DNA of 64,000 bases from Marinagarivorans cellulosilyticus. GTDB taxonomy: Bacteria; Pseudomonadota; Gammaproteobacteria; Pseudomonadales; Cellvibrionaceae. The stretch is from the NCBI RefSeq assembly GCF_021655555.1, contig NZ_AP023086.1:4990685-5054684 (forward strand). Reading direction: 5' to 3'. Positions 27,344 to 36,635 of this stretch are shown in pieces (position 1 is the first letter of the stretch; every line of letters starts with the position of its first letter). The notes beneath the pieces are model-generated. The model was not told the DNA's origin. It worked only from the letters and a program-made list of their open reading frames with translations, and did not search any database. Both the position numbers and the translations under genes were made by a program.

Positions 27344-27850
27344 TTATTTTTTATCCCAGCATTCGAAAGTATAGTCATACGGATTACGTTCATCAGATTT
27401 ATATTTCGTTTTAGAAGTACACATCCAATCGTTTTCGTTATAGGGCGGAAAAAAAGCATCGCCCTCAAGTACAGCATCAACACGCGTTAAATACATACGC
27501 GATACAAGAGGCAGCATTGCTTGATAAATTTGTGCGCCGCCAATGCAAACAATCTCTTGTGCCGCCATAGTGCTAGCGGCATCTTGAGCAATTTCGATAG
27601 CAGCGTTTAAATCTGTTGCCACCGCAACGCCCTCAGCACCCCAACTGTTGCTACGTGTTACGACAATATTTTTACGCCCAGGCAGCGGCCGACCAATGGA
27701 TTCAAATGTTTTTCGCCCCATAATAATGGGCTTAGCCGTAGTGGTCTTTTTAAAGTGTTTTAAGTCTTCAGGTAAATGCCAAGGTAAGGCATTATTCTGG
27801 CCAATGCAGCGATTGCTAGCCATCGCCACCATCAATGCAATAGGAACCAT
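27344..27850 (-). CDS. folA: Dihydrofolate reductase
   Basis: 168 residues from ATG 27850 (MVPIALMVAMASNRCIGQNN), preceded by GAGAGA; the frame extends upstream into thyA but that part is not conserved. NADPH-dependent reduction of dihydrofolate. Visible motifs: NNALPWHLPEDLKHFK with the catalytic acid, IIMGRKTFESIG, and VCIGGAQIYQAML. It directly follows thyA, which produces dihydrofolate. Confidence 0.93.
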   Translation of the reverse strand: MVPIALMVAMASNRCIGQNNALPWHLPEDLKHFKKTTTAKPIIMGRKTFESIGRPLPGRKNIVVTRSNSWGAEGVAVATDLNAAIEIAQDAASTMAAQEIVCIGGAQIYQAMLPLVSRMYLTRVDAVLEGDAFFPPYNENDWMCTSKTKYKSDERNPYDYTFECWDKK

Positions 27851-27864
27851 ACAGTCTCTCTTTT

Positions 27865-28698
27865 TTACACCGCAATAGGGGCAGATATAGCAGGGTGGCA
27901 CTCGTAATTTTGAAGCTCAAAATCTTCAAACTTAAAAGCAAAAATATCACGCACATCGGGATTTATTTTCATGTTAGGCAAGGCAAAAGGTTCCCGACTT
28001 AACTGTAAATCCACTTGCTCTAGATGATTTAAATACAAGTGCGCATCACCGAATGTGTGGACAAAATCACCAACAACCAAGTTTGTTACCTGCGCTACCA
28101 TCATTGTTAACAAAGCGTAAGAGGCGATATTAAAAGGTACGCCCAATAGAATATCCGCACTGCGTTGGTACAGCTGGCACGATAACTTGCCATCTAGTAC
28201 ATAGAACTGAAACAGCGTATGGCAAGGCGGCAAGGCCATCTTGCCTTCAGCTGCATTCTCGCTCGGCTTTTGGCCCTCGTCCGGTAAAAAAGTCGGGTTC
28301 CAAGCGGATACAATTAAACGCCTTGAGTCAGGCTTTGTTTTTATTTGCTCTATGACCTGTGCAATTTGATCTATCGCACCACCATCAATCGTAGGCCAGC
28401 TGCGCCACTGGGCACCATAAACCGGCCCCAAGTTGCCAGACTCATCTGCCCACTCATCCCAAATTCGCACGCCATTTTCTTTCAGGTAGGCAATATTGGT
28501 ATCGCCGCGTAAAAACCACAGTAATTCATGAATAATCGACCTTAAATGACACTTCTTAGTCGTTACCAACGGGAAACCTTTAGCCAAGTCAAAACGCATT
28601 TGGTAGCCAAATACGCTTTTCGTCCCAGTACCGGTTCTATCCGACTTTACAACGCCAGTATCACGCACATGGCGCATTAGCTCTAAATACTGCTGCAT
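27865..28698 (-). CDS. thyA: Thymidylate synthase
   Basis: 277 residues, close to the usual 264-residue form with a small insertion. It methylates dUMP to dTMP using methylene-tetrahydrofolate. The catalytic Cys lies in LPPCHTLFQFYV, followed by QLYQRSADILLGVPFN. The N-terminal RTGTGTKSVFG and LWFLRGDTNIAYL segments are also conserved. It lies 3 bp after lgt and just before folA in the same operon. Confidence 0.96.
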   Translation of the reverse strand: MQQYLELMRHVRDTGVVKSDRTGTGTKSVFGYQMRFDLAKGFPLVTTKKCHLRSIIHELLWFLRGDTNIAYLKENGVRIWDEWADESGNLGPVYGAQWRSWPTIDGGAIDQIAQVIEQIKTKPDSRRLIVSAWNPTFLPDEGQKPSENAAEGKMALPPCHTLFQFYVLDGKLSCQLYQRSADILLGVPFNIASYALLTMMVAQVTNLVVGDFVHTFGDAHLYLNHLEQVDLQLSREPFALPNMKINPDVRDIFAFKFEDFELQNYECHPAISAPIAV

Positions 28699-28701
28699 GA
28701 C

Positions 28702-29571
28702 TTAACCCTTCTCTGCCGAGGCTTGCTCGCTATCTAATTCTTTGCCTGGACCGTACTTTTGTCGCTTCATCGCCCAAATAAACACGCCACCACCAATCAA
28801 CAACATCGGGATGCACAGTATTTGGCCTCGCGTCATCCAGCCAAACAGTAAAAAAGTAATATGCGCATCGGGCTGGCGAACAAACTCCACACCAAAACGT
28901 ACGCAGCCGTATAAAAGTACAAAGAGCGCACTGACAGCCGCGCGCGGACGAGGCTTTCTTGAGAACCAAAACAAAATAGCAAACAACACCGCGCCCTCAA
29001 AAAACATCTGATAAAGCTGTGATGGGTGCCGAGCCAGTTGCTCTGGGTCTTTGGGGAAGACCATAGCCCAAGGCAAATCGGTTGCCCGGCCATAAAGCTC
29101 TCCACCAATAAAGTTACCCAAACGGCCAAGGCCTAGCGCGATTGGCACAAAAGGCGCGAAGAAGTCGATAACATCGAAAAAGTTTTGATTCACTTTACGG
29201 CAATACATCAAGGTGGCTGTGATCACCCCCAGCAAGCCGCCATGGAACGACATGCCGCCATCCCAAACGCGGAAAATCATCGCTGGGTCCGCCATAAATT
29301 CAGAAAACTGGTAAAAAATGACATAACCAACGCGAGCGCCCAGTACCACCCCCATAGCCACGTAAAACAGAAGATCATCCATTTGACGGGCGTGCACAAC
29401 GTAATGCGGTTTGCGCGAACGGTACATCCCCAAGGCCCAGCAAGCAGCAAAACCAAATAAATACATCAATCCATACCAATGCACCTGCAATGGACCAAAC
29501 GTATTACCAAAAACAGTAAGCGATTCAAAAACCGTAAAGGCTACTGGATCAAATTCTGGATAAGTGAGCAT
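28702..29571 (-). CDS. lgt: Prolipoprotein diacylglyceryl transferase
   Basis: 289 residues, with about seven membrane helices. It attaches diacylglycerol to the lipobox Cys of prolipoproteins, many of which are encoded in this window. The Lgt signature GRLGNFIGGELYGR is present, and the N-terminal HWYGLMYLFGF is typical. The C-terminus is charged. It forms an operon with thyA and folA, a conserved arrangement in gammaproteobacteria. Confidence 0.95.
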   Translation of the reverse strand: MLTYPEFDPVAFTVFESLTVFGNTFGPLQVHWYGLMYLFGFAACWALGMYRSRKPHYVVHARQMDDLLFYVAMGVVLGARVGYVIFYQFSEFMADPAMIFRVWDGGMSFHGGLLGVITATLMYCRKVNQNFFDVIDFFAPFVPIALGLGRLGNFIGGELYGRATDLPWAMVFPKDPEQLARHPSQLYQMFFEGAVLFAILFWFSRKPRPRAAVSALFVLLYGCVRFGVEFVRQPDAHITFLLFGWMTRGQILCIPMLLIGGGVFIWAMKRQKYGPGKELDSEQASAEKG

Positions 29572-29705
29572 ATAGCATCCCTATAGGATCGAGTTTTAAT
29601 CGAGAATGTGCAAAATCGTACCTGCAGAAGGCGCACAAAGATGAGGCATCATAGAGGATAAGACATTGAGAAAAAAGTGAGTTAAGCGCGAGTTAAGAAC
29701 GCCCC

Positions 29706-31979
29706 TCAGCGCTCAACAGGAATCGCAGGCTTGAGCATCCGGCTTAAACCGGCTTCCTTGAAAGCCGCTTCCATAGTCGCGTAGACCGACTCGGTATCCG
29801 GAAGCGCCAAGACCGTGGTCATCAGTTCACGCGCATCGGTTAAGCTAATACTGCGAATCACCGACTTCACTTTCAGCAAGTTGGTTGCACTCATCGAAAG
29901 CACATCAAAACCCATTGCCATTAACAGCAAGGCTGCCGTCGGATCTCCGGCCAGCTCGCCACAAATACTGACCGGCTTGCCTTCGCTATGGGAGGCATCA
30001 ACAACATCTTTTAGCGCCCGCAATACCGCAGGGTGCAGCGAACGGTACAAATCCGCTACCCGAGTGTTGTTGCGATCGACCGCTAAAATGTACTGCGTTA
30101 AGTCGTTACTCCCAACCGATAAAAAGTCGCTACGAGCCGCTAACTCTTTTGCCTGATAAACAGCAGAAGGCACTTCAATCATCACGCCAATCGGCGGCAT
30201 GTCGATGAGATAACCCTCTTCCATAAGCTCTTCGTAGGCGCGCACAATCAACATTTGTGCAATTTCTAACTCGGGGATTGCGGAAATCATGGGCAATAAT
30301 ATGCGAAGGTTATTCAGCCCTTCGCTGGCTTTTAACATCGCGCGCACTTGCACCAAGAAAATTTCTGGATGATCCAGCGTCACGCGAATACCGCGCCAGC
30401 CTAAAAACGGGTTTTCTTCCTCGATGGGAAAGTAAGGCAAAGCCTTATCGCCACCAATATCAAGCGTGCGCATGGTTACGGGATGCGGGAAAAACGCCTC
30501 GAGTTGCTCGCGGTAAACTTGGCGCTGCTCCTCCTCTGAGGGGAAGCGGTCGCGCAACATAAACGGGATTTCGGTACGGTACAGCCCCACCCCCTCTGCA
30601 CCACGCTCCAAAGACAGCATGGCATCAGCTACAAGGCCCGTATTCACCCACAGTTCGAGTTTGTGCCCGTCCGTCGTCTCGCAAACCTCATCCTTTAGGC
30701 TTTCGAGCATTCGCACGACTTGTAAATCTTCGTCGACGATATCTTGATAGTGATGCATCAGGTTTCGCGATGGATCACTAAAAACGCTGCCGTGATAACC
30801 ATCGACAATCATTTCGCGGCCATCAAGCTTGGTGAACGGTAGGTCAACCGCCCCCATCACTGTGGGTATACCGATAGAGCGCGCCAATATCGCCACGTGG
30901 GAGTTGCTAGAGCCGCGCACAGAAACAATGCCGGCCAAGCGCCCTTCAGGTACTTCTGCCAGCATAGATGCCGTAAGCTCTTCGCCGATTAGGATGGTAT
31001 TTTCGGGGAAAACGCGCTCTTCTTGATTGCTTTGTTGCAGCTCGGCTAAAACGCGGCAACCCAAATCTTGTACGTCGCTGGCGCGCTCTCGCAGGTAGGG
31101 GTCACTCATGCTTTGGAAGTTAGTGATGTGCTCTAAGATTACCTCACTCCAAGCGTACTGAGCACTCACCCCCTCGCGAATGCGCTCCATCACCTCCCCC
31201 CCCATAGAGGCATCATCGAGCATGCCAACATATGCATCAAATAACTGGCGCTCTTCTTTGTTAACTCGGTTACCCAGCTCATCACCCAGTTTGCGCACGT
31301 TTTCGCGTACCCGCGTAAGGGACTCAAGAAAGAAAGTCACCTCAAAGGCTGGGTCTTCACACTTACGATAAGGCACGGCACGCAAGTCCGCCGGTGGCGA
31401 AGTCACCACCGCACGACCAATGGCAACACCAGGGGCGCCGGCAATGCCGGAGAATTTTGCTTCCGTGGGTAGGCGGTCGGAATGGATATCCACCAACGCA
31501 CCGGTAGCTTCGGCGTGAGCAATAACGCCAGCCAACTGAGCCGACATAGTCACCAAGAAGGCTTCTTCGCCTTCATCAAAGGTGCGCCCTTTAATTTGCT
31601 GTACTACCAATACTCCCATCACTTTGCGGTGATGGATAATCGGCACACCTAAAAAGGCGCTATAGCGCTCTTCGCCGGTTTCGGGAAAGTATTCGTATTT
31701 GGGATGAGTTTCGGCTTGATCGAGGTTAACCGGCTCTTCGCGCGAAGCGACAAGCCCAACCAAACCGTGGCCGCGCGATAAAATAACATGCCCAACCGCT
31801 TCAGGGTTTAGCCCCTCGGTTGCCATAAGCACATACTTATCATGCCGGTTACGCAGGTAGATAGAACACACCTCCGTCGCCATTGTCTTTTTCACACGCT
31901 GGACGATAATGCTCAATACCGCGGGTAAATCTCTCGCAGAATTAACTTCTTGCACAATACTCCGCAGGGATGTGAGCAT
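29706..31979 (-). CDS. ptsP: PEP-protein phosphotransferase of the nitrogen PTS (EI-Ntr)
   Basis: 757 residues. An N-terminal GAF domain (about 15-155) senses nitrogen status in characterised homologues. A linker leads to the enzyme I N-domain, the swivelling phospho-His domain (GSSNSHVAILARSIGIPT) and the PEP-binding TIM barrel (LYRTEIPFMLRDRFPSE, TLDIGGDKALPYF, SVGSNDLTQYILAVDRNN, PVSICGELAGD). It starts the PtsP-NPr-PtsN phosphorelay. Its ATG overlaps the rppH stop (TAATG), so the two are coupled. Confidence 0.95.
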   Translation of the reverse strand: MLTSLRSIVQEVNSARDLPAVLSIIVQRVKKTMATEVCSIYLRNRHDKYVLMATEGLNPEAVGHVILSRGHGLVGLVASREEPVNLDQAETHPKYEYFPETGEERYSAFLGVPIIHHRKVMGVLVVQQIKGRTFDEGEEAFLVTMSAQLAGVIAHAEATGALVDIHSDRLPTEAKFSGIAGAPGVAIGRAVVTSPPADLRAVPYRKCEDPAFEVTFFLESLTRVRENVRKLGDELGNRVNKEERQLFDAYVGMLDDASMGGEVMERIREGVSAQYAWSEVILEHITNFQSMSDPYLRERASDVQDLGCRVLAELQQSNQEERVFPENTILIGEELTASMLAEVPEGRLAGIVSVRGSSNSHVAILARSIGIPTVMGAVDLPFTKLDGREMIVDGYHGSVFSDPSRNLMHHYQDIVDEDLQVVRMLESLKDEVCETTDGHKLELWVNTGLVADAMLSLERGAEGVGLYRTEIPFMLRDRFPSEEEQRQVYREQLEAFFPHPVTMRTLDIGGDKALPYFPIEEENPFLGWRGIRVTLDHPEIFLVQVRAMLKASEGLNNLRILLPMISAIPELEIAQMLIVRAYEELMEEGYLIDMPPIGVMIEVPSAVYQAKELAARSDFLSVGSNDLTQYILAVDRNNTRVADLYRSLHPAVLRALKDVVDASHSEGKPVSICGELAGDPTAALLLMAMGFDVLSMSATNLLKVKSVIRSISLTDARELMTTVLALPDTESVYATMEAAFKEAGLSRMLKPAIPVER

Positions 31980-32485
31980 TAACCGTGCCTCTCACGCCAA
32001 CTAGCTTCTTCATAATTAGCGTGGGCAGGCGCTAGCTCACGCATAGCGCGGCGGTATACATCACGCTTAAAGTTGACCACGCGGTTCAATGGGTACCAAT
32101 AACTCACCCATTCCCAAGTATCAAACTCGGGATTGCCATCACCGCTTAAATCTATGGCATTATCAGCACCGTTGTACTCCAGCAAAAACCACTTTTGTTT
32201 TTGGCCAATACAAACCGGCTGCTGTTGTCGCACAAACCGCTTAGGCAAGCGGTATCGCAACCAACCTCTAGTAACATCCACTACCGATACTTGCTCAGGG
32301 CTTAAACCTACTTCTTCTTTAAGCTCACGGTATAAAGCCTGCTCAGGGGTTTCATCCGACTTAATACCACCTTGCGGGAATTGCCATGCATTCTGGCCAC
32401 CAATACGCCGCGCCCAAAGCAGCTTGCCTTGGGTATTCATTAGCATTATGCCCACATTTGGGCGAAAGCCTTCGGCGTCAATCAC
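31979..32485 (-). CDS. rppH: RNA pyrophosphohydrolase (Nudix)
   Basis: 168 residues. The Nudix box reads GGIKSDETPEQALYRELKEE followed by VGL, with the expected spacing of catalytic Glu residues. The N-terminal FRPNVGIMLMN and the later WKWF-like KQKWFLLEY segment are typical of RppH. It removes pyrophosphate from the 5' end of mRNA and triggers RNase E decay. The rppH-ptsP pairing is conserved in related bacteria. Confidence 0.94.
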   Translation of the reverse strand: MIDAEGFRPNVGIMLMNTQGKLLWARRIGGQNAWQFPQGGIKSDETPEQALYRELKEEVGLSPEQVSVVDVTRGWLRYRLPKRFVRQQQPVCIGQKQKWFLLEYNGADNAIDLSGDGNPEFDTWEWVSYWYPLNRVVNFKRDVYRRAMRELAPAHANYEEASWRERHG

Positions 32486-32536
32486 GCGATCCCCTTACGG
32501 TGTTGTTATAATCATCGAGCTATTGTTTCACAATAT

Positions 32537-32607
32537 AGCTGAATACAGCAATTTGCGATTCAGCTTATATTCAGCTTTATTGCATAATGTTGCAACAATG
32601 CATTTAT
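32537..32607. promoter_or_regulatory. Cluster of inverted and direct repeats between rppH and the HAD gene
   Basis: AGCTGAAT at 32537 is mirrored by ATTCAGCT at 32558 and again at 32569. A perfect 10-bp palindrome TGTTGCAACA follows at about 32588. The cluster occupies most of the 160-bp gap between divergent genes, where both promoters must lie. An operator role is inferred. Confidence 0.35.
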
Positions 32608-32648
32608 TGTTCAGCACACAACTAGATACTTAATATTAAGGAGCCCTC

Positions 32649-33302
32649 TTGACCCTTGCCCTGTTCGACCTCGACAACACCCTATTAAAAGGTGACAGCG
32701 ACCACGCTTTCGGAGAGTTTCTGTGCCAAAAAAACGTTGTTGACAGCGAACACTTTAAACGTGCCAACGATCAGTTTTACCTCGATTATCAACGGGGTAC
32801 TCTGGACATTAGCGCTTATATTAAGTTCGCTCTTAGCCCATTAACAACTCTTTCGGCCGCCAAACGCTTTGCACTGCAAGCTGAGTTTATGACCGATATT
32901 GTCGAACCCATGATCCTGACAAAGGGTGTAGAGCTGCTCAATAAACACCGCCGCGAAGGCCACACCATTGTAATTATCACTGCAACAAACCGTTTTGTGA
33001 CAGGCCCCATTGCTCGCCGCCTAGGGGTTAGCCATTTAATCGCTACCGAGCCAGAAGTCATCGACGGGCGCTATACCGGTAAGCATACCGGCACACCGTG
33101 TTTTCAGGAGGGCAAAATTAGTTGCTTAAACCTATGGTTGAGTGAACATAATGAATCATTAGCCGACAGTTATTTTTACAGCGACTCCGCAAACGACTTA
33201 CCTTTGCTAAAGTTAGTAACTTACCCTGTTGCGGTCGACCCCTGCCCTCGCTTAAGCGAGTACGCACAAAAACACGCCATGCCAATAATTAGCCTGCGCT
33301 AA
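32649..33302 (+). CDS. HAD-IB family phosphatase (SerB-like)
   Basis: 217 residues, using a TTG start five bases after a strong AAGGAG site. HAD motif I is FDLDNTLLKGDSD, motif II is IIITAT (as IVIITATNR), the Lys is in the GRYTGKHTG region, and motif III is FYSDSANDLPLL. The length and helical cap fit subfamily IB, which includes phosphoserine and related phosphatases. The substrate cannot be assigned. It is divergent from rppH and followed by a lipoprotein gene 33 bp on. Confidence 0.85.
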   Translation: MTLALFDLDNTLLKGDSDHAFGEFLCQKNVVDSEHFKRANDQFYLDYQRGTLDISAYIKFALSPLTTLSAAKRFALQAEFMTDIVEPMILTKGVELLNKHRREGHTIVIITATNRFVTGPIARRLGVSHLIATEPEVIDGRYTGKHTGTPCFQEGKISCLNLWLSEHNESLADSYFYSDSANDLPLLKLVTYPVAVDPCPRLSEYAQKHAMPIISLR

Positions 33303-33335
33303 ACAGCTTCAGCTCCGCCGCCCTCAAGGATTGTT

Positions 33336-34493
33336 ATGCCATTGCTCCGACGCTTTAGAATGTTAATGCTTGCAGCACTGTGTGGCGGCGCCCTGATCGG
33401 CTGCGGCAGCGACGGCCCTGCGGTATCTTCCGCTACAACCGATACCCCTTCACCATCACAACCTTTACCGTTAGTTGCACCGCATAATCAAACCATTACG
33501 CTCTGGCAAAACCAGCAATTACAAATTAGCAACGCAATTAGCCAAGCCCAAGCACTGGAACAACAGCTACAGCAACTCCTCAAAGAGCCCGACGCTGAGC
33601 ATTTGCTAGCCTCGCAACAGCAATGGCTATTGGCCGCCGACGCCATAGAGGCACTCGCTTTAATCGGCCCCCTCGGTAGAGCGACGCACAACGCGCAATG
33701 GCGAGAAATCAACCAAGCATTCGACTTTATTTCTGTGTGGCCCGCTCAACTGGGCTACCTCGATGAAAACGAGCAACATGGAAAAACCGGGCTAATTTAC
33801 GATATTGATACCGCTATTAATGCCGAAAACTTACGCCATCAACACGGCTTAACCCACGTTCAGGATGCTAGCCTGGGCATATACCCTCTCGGCTTGATTT
33901 TGTGGGGAGCGGGCGACAATAGGGTTGGCTCCGATTTCACGCAATCGCAATCGCTTAACGAAAGCGAGCTGCGAATGGGCTACAGCTCTACCCACGAGCT
34001 TGCCAATAACCGGCGGCGCCAACTCATTCAACTACAGGCACAACTCTTAGTTGAAGATTTAACCCAACTACACGCCGCTTGGGCACGCCGCGACCGCAAC
34101 TCGGCCATTAATGCTATTAGCCAAGCCAGCATTGAGGAGCAACACAGTCAACATGTAAAAGCCGCCCTCGACTTGCTTACCCAACAATTGCTCGAGCTAA
34201 AAAGCGCCCCCTATAACGACGGTACTCACAACGAGCCCTCCTGGAACCTAGAGCGCAGAAACAAGCGCTGGCAAACACAATTGCAACAATTGGCGCACTG
34301 GCTTGCTCTACTAGATATCAACTACCTCGCAGAACCCATTTTGCAATTACAACAAGTTCTGAGTGCGCAATACGCCAATGCAGACCAAGCCGGCGAAAAC
34401 CTGCCGCGCCCAGCGGACAGCGATATAGAAGCCAAGCTCGCTACTATGGCTTTGGCACTTAAAAAAACCATCGAAAATCGTCCACAACCGTAA
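33336..34493 (+). CDS. Imelysin-like lipoprotein (degenerate metal motif)
   Basis: 385 residues. The lipobox LIGC lies near residue 23, then a short Ser/Pro linker. The helical body resembles the imelysin/M75 fold, with DFISVWPAQLGYLDENE and the HGLTHVQDASLGIYPLG stretch leading into LILWG. Canonical imelysins have GxHxxE here; this protein has GIYPLG, so the usual metal-binding His and Glu are missing. A pseudo-peptidase or binding role is possible. It may be co-transcribed with the upstream phosphatase gene. Family assignment is moderate. Confidence 0.55.
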   Translation: MPLLRRFRMLMLAALCGGALIGCGSDGPAVSSATTDTPSPSQPLPLVAPHNQTITLWQNQQLQISNAISQAQALEQQLQQLLKEPDAEHLLASQQQWLLAADAIEALALIGPLGRATHNAQWREINQAFDFISVWPAQLGYLDENEQHGKTGLIYDIDTAINAENLRHQHGLTHVQDASLGIYPLGLILWGAGDNRVGSDFTQSQSLNESELRMGYSSTHELANNRRRQLIQLQAQLLVEDLTQLHAAWARRDRNSAINAISQASIEEQHSQHVKAALDLLTQQLLELKSAPYNDGTHNEPSWNLERRNKRWQTQLQQLAHWLALLDINYLAEPILQLQQVLSAQYANADQAGENLPRPADSDIEAKLATMALALKKTIENRPQP

Positions 34494-34601
34494 TCCGGCG
34501 CCACTATTTCACTACGTGTTGGAATCCGTGAGCTACTCTTAAAAGGACTCGCGCGACTTAGCGTTTCCCTTTACGCCCTATACTGATGTTGATGATTTTT
34601 C

Positions 34602-35468
34602 ATGAGCCAAGAACTGACTCCAGAGCAAATTAAACACATTTTGCAAGGTATTGCGATACCGCCGCAGCCTCAGGTTATGGTCGACTTGCAGATGGAGCAG
34701 TGCTCACCCAAATGCACCGCCGAATCTATTGCTGCGCTGATCAGCCAAGACGTCGGACTTTCGGGCGCAATACTTAAAACCGTCAACTCACCTTTTTTTA
34801 AGCTCACAAATAAGATCACCTCAATAACTCAAGCGGTATCGCTGATGGGAATCAACAGCGTGGTCAACTTGGTGAATGCGCAATCCATTAAAGGCGCGCT
34901 ATCCGATGAAGAAATCATCGCGCTGGGTGCTTTTTGGGATACCGCCATGGAAGTCGCCATGACAGCCGCCGTTGTTGCCAAACAAGTCGGCTACAACAGC
35001 CCCGACGAAGCCTACACGCTCGGGTTAGTCCACAACTGCGGCATCCCTTTGCTCGCCAGCAAATTCGATAACTACCCCACCGTGCTGCAAGAAGCCTATC
35101 ACCGTGAAGACACCTTAATTACCGACACCGAAAACGAGCTCATCAACACAAACCATGCGGTTGTCGGCTATTACGTGAGCCGAAGCTGGAACTTACCACC
35201 TTATATATCGGAAGCCATCCACGAGCATCACCACGTCACCCAGCAGTTCATGGAAAACTCTAGCAATAGCCAACTTAAAACCCTACTTTCTATTTTAAAA
35301 ATGGCAGAGCACATTAGCGGCCTTCATAAAACGCTCGGCGGCTGCAGCATCGATTATGAGTGGGACCAAGTAAAAGAAGCCATTTTGATTCATATTGGCT
35401 TATCCGATTATGACTACGAAGGCATGATCGAACATATCCAAGAGCTAGGCTTGGGAACACAGTCCTAA
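34602..35468 (+). CDS. HDOD-domain protein
   Basis: 288 residues made almost entirely of an HDOD domain (about 15-220). Typical segments are IPPQPQVMVDLQ, ISQDVGLSGAILKTVNSPFF, SITQAVSLMGINSVVNLV and YTLGLVHNCGIPLLASKF. HDOD proteins lack the full HD phosphodiesterase site and act in signalling, often linked to c-di-GMP or stress control. It is convergent with the LytTR gene, with 13 bp between stops. Confidence 0.88.
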   Translation: MSQELTPEQIKHILQGIAIPPQPQVMVDLQMEQCSPKCTAESIAALISQDVGLSGAILKTVNSPFFKLTNKITSITQAVSLMGINSVVNLVNAQSIKGALSDEEIIALGAFWDTAMEVAMTAAVVAKQVGYNSPDEAYTLGLVHNCGIPLLASKFDNYPTVLQEAYHREDTLITDTENELINTNHAVVGYYVSRSWNLPPYISEAIHEHHHVTQQFMENSSNSQLKTLLSILKMAEHISGLHKTLGGCSIDYEWDQVKEAILIHIGLSDYDYEGMIEHIQELGLGTQS

Positions 35469-35481
35469 ACCTAAGCCGCAC

Positions 35482-36384
35482 TTAGGGCCGCACTAAACTT
35501 AGAGGTCTTTCTTGCTTTAGCTGCCGCGCCGCGCTACCGAAACACTCTTTTACCTCTTTACGCTTACTGCGGCTAATAGGTACCTGTAAACCAGTCGCCA
35601 TCAAACAAGTTGCCGTATCACCAGCTATGTGGATTTTTTCTACATGCGCTTTAGCTACCCAGTGGGAGCGGTGTACCAATATGCCCTGTTCCGCAAATGC
35701 CTCCACATAATGTTTTAGGCTGCCTAAAATTAATGCTTTGCCAAGCAACGTATGCACATTCAGATAATGTAAGTCCGAGGATATCGCCACCACATCACTG
35801 CCAATAACTTCAGGCAGGCGGCTATATAAATCCTCAATCACTTGTCGGCGCTGCTCGGCTTTTTCGCTTTCCTCGTTTTCCTCGCTTGTTGGGTCATTCG
35901 GGTCATCTGGCGGCACATCGCCATTTAGCAGCCTTGGCTTGTTAAAGAATAAGGGAATATTCACGGCATACCAGCTCAACAATAACACCGGCAGCACCTC
36001 AATAAACTCCACCAATACTCCTTGCCACCAGCCTGTAGCTGCCCACTGATCCAACCAACCGTCATCCGCCACCGCAGGAAACAGTGCATCCAGCGCTAAA
36101 TACAAAGGCGCCGAAATTATCGCGCCGTTAACCCCGGTTAATGTCACCCCCCAAAAAACGGGCAATACTGTTTTGGACCAACCGCGTAATAAATAACTCG
36201 CCAGTAAAATCGCGCCTAAGCCAACCCCAATATGCAACCCCCAAAATATGAAGCGCATCGCCCAATTTAAGCCCGCCGAGATTTCCGGCTTCATCACAGT
36301 AAAAAGCCCAGCCAATAACCCGCACGTTAGCAGTAAGCTGGTGCGAATCGGAGCAACGCCTAACACGGTTCCATTAATCAGCAC
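35482..36384 (-). CDS. Membrane-bound LytTR-family transcriptional regulator
   Basis: 300 residues starting at a GTG with an AGGAAAGGA site. Four or five N-terminal membrane helices (to about 155) are followed by an acidic linker (PPDDPNDPTSEENEESEKAE) and a C-terminal LytTR DNA-binding domain (about 200-290, SSDLHYLNVHTLLGKAL and LVHRSHWVAKAHVEKI). Membrane LytTR proteins act as one-component regulators responding to membrane or external signals. It is divergent from a TonB-dependent receptor gene, a plausible target. Confidence 0.85.
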   Translation of the reverse strand: MLINGTVLGVAPIRTSLLLTCGLLAGLFTVMKPEISAGLNWAMRFIFWGLHIGVGLGAILLASYLLRGWSKTVLPVFWGVTLTGVNGAIISAPLYLALDALFPAVADDGWLDQWAATGWWQGVLVEFIEVLPVLLLSWYAVNIPLFFNKPRLLNGDVPPDDPNDPTSEENEESEKAEQRRQVIEDLYSRLPEVIGSDVVAISSDLHYLNVHTLLGKALILGSLKHYVEAFAEQGILVHRSHWVAKAHVEKIHIAGDTATCLMATGLQVPISRSKRKEVKECFGSAARQLKQERPLSLVRP

Positions 36385-36554
36385 TGTCCTTTCCTCGTCT
36401 GTGAAATGTGCGCCCCATTATTCGCTTTTTACCCAACAAACCAAGTGCCATTGCATAAACAGCACTTAATTTTCATCAACGGCACCAGCCGCCAAGGGCC
36501 TACCACAACGCGGCATGAAGGCCTTTGATACAAAATCTAGCGGGTTAATACAAT

Positions 36555-36570
36555 CGAGGATTCATCCTCG
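36555..36570. promoter_or_regulatory. Inverted repeat CGAGGAT-TC-ATCCTCG upstream of the TonB receptor
   Basis: Perfect 7-bp arms with a 2-bp centre, 66 bp before the receptor start, in the gap shared with the divergent LytTR gene. It could be the regulator's operator or a short hairpin in the leader. It is a candidate only. Confidence 0.35.
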
Positions 36571-36635
36571 CCAAGCAATACGTATAGTCCGCCCACATCA
36601 ACATTCCCTTTTATTAATAGGTTGAGGACATCACC

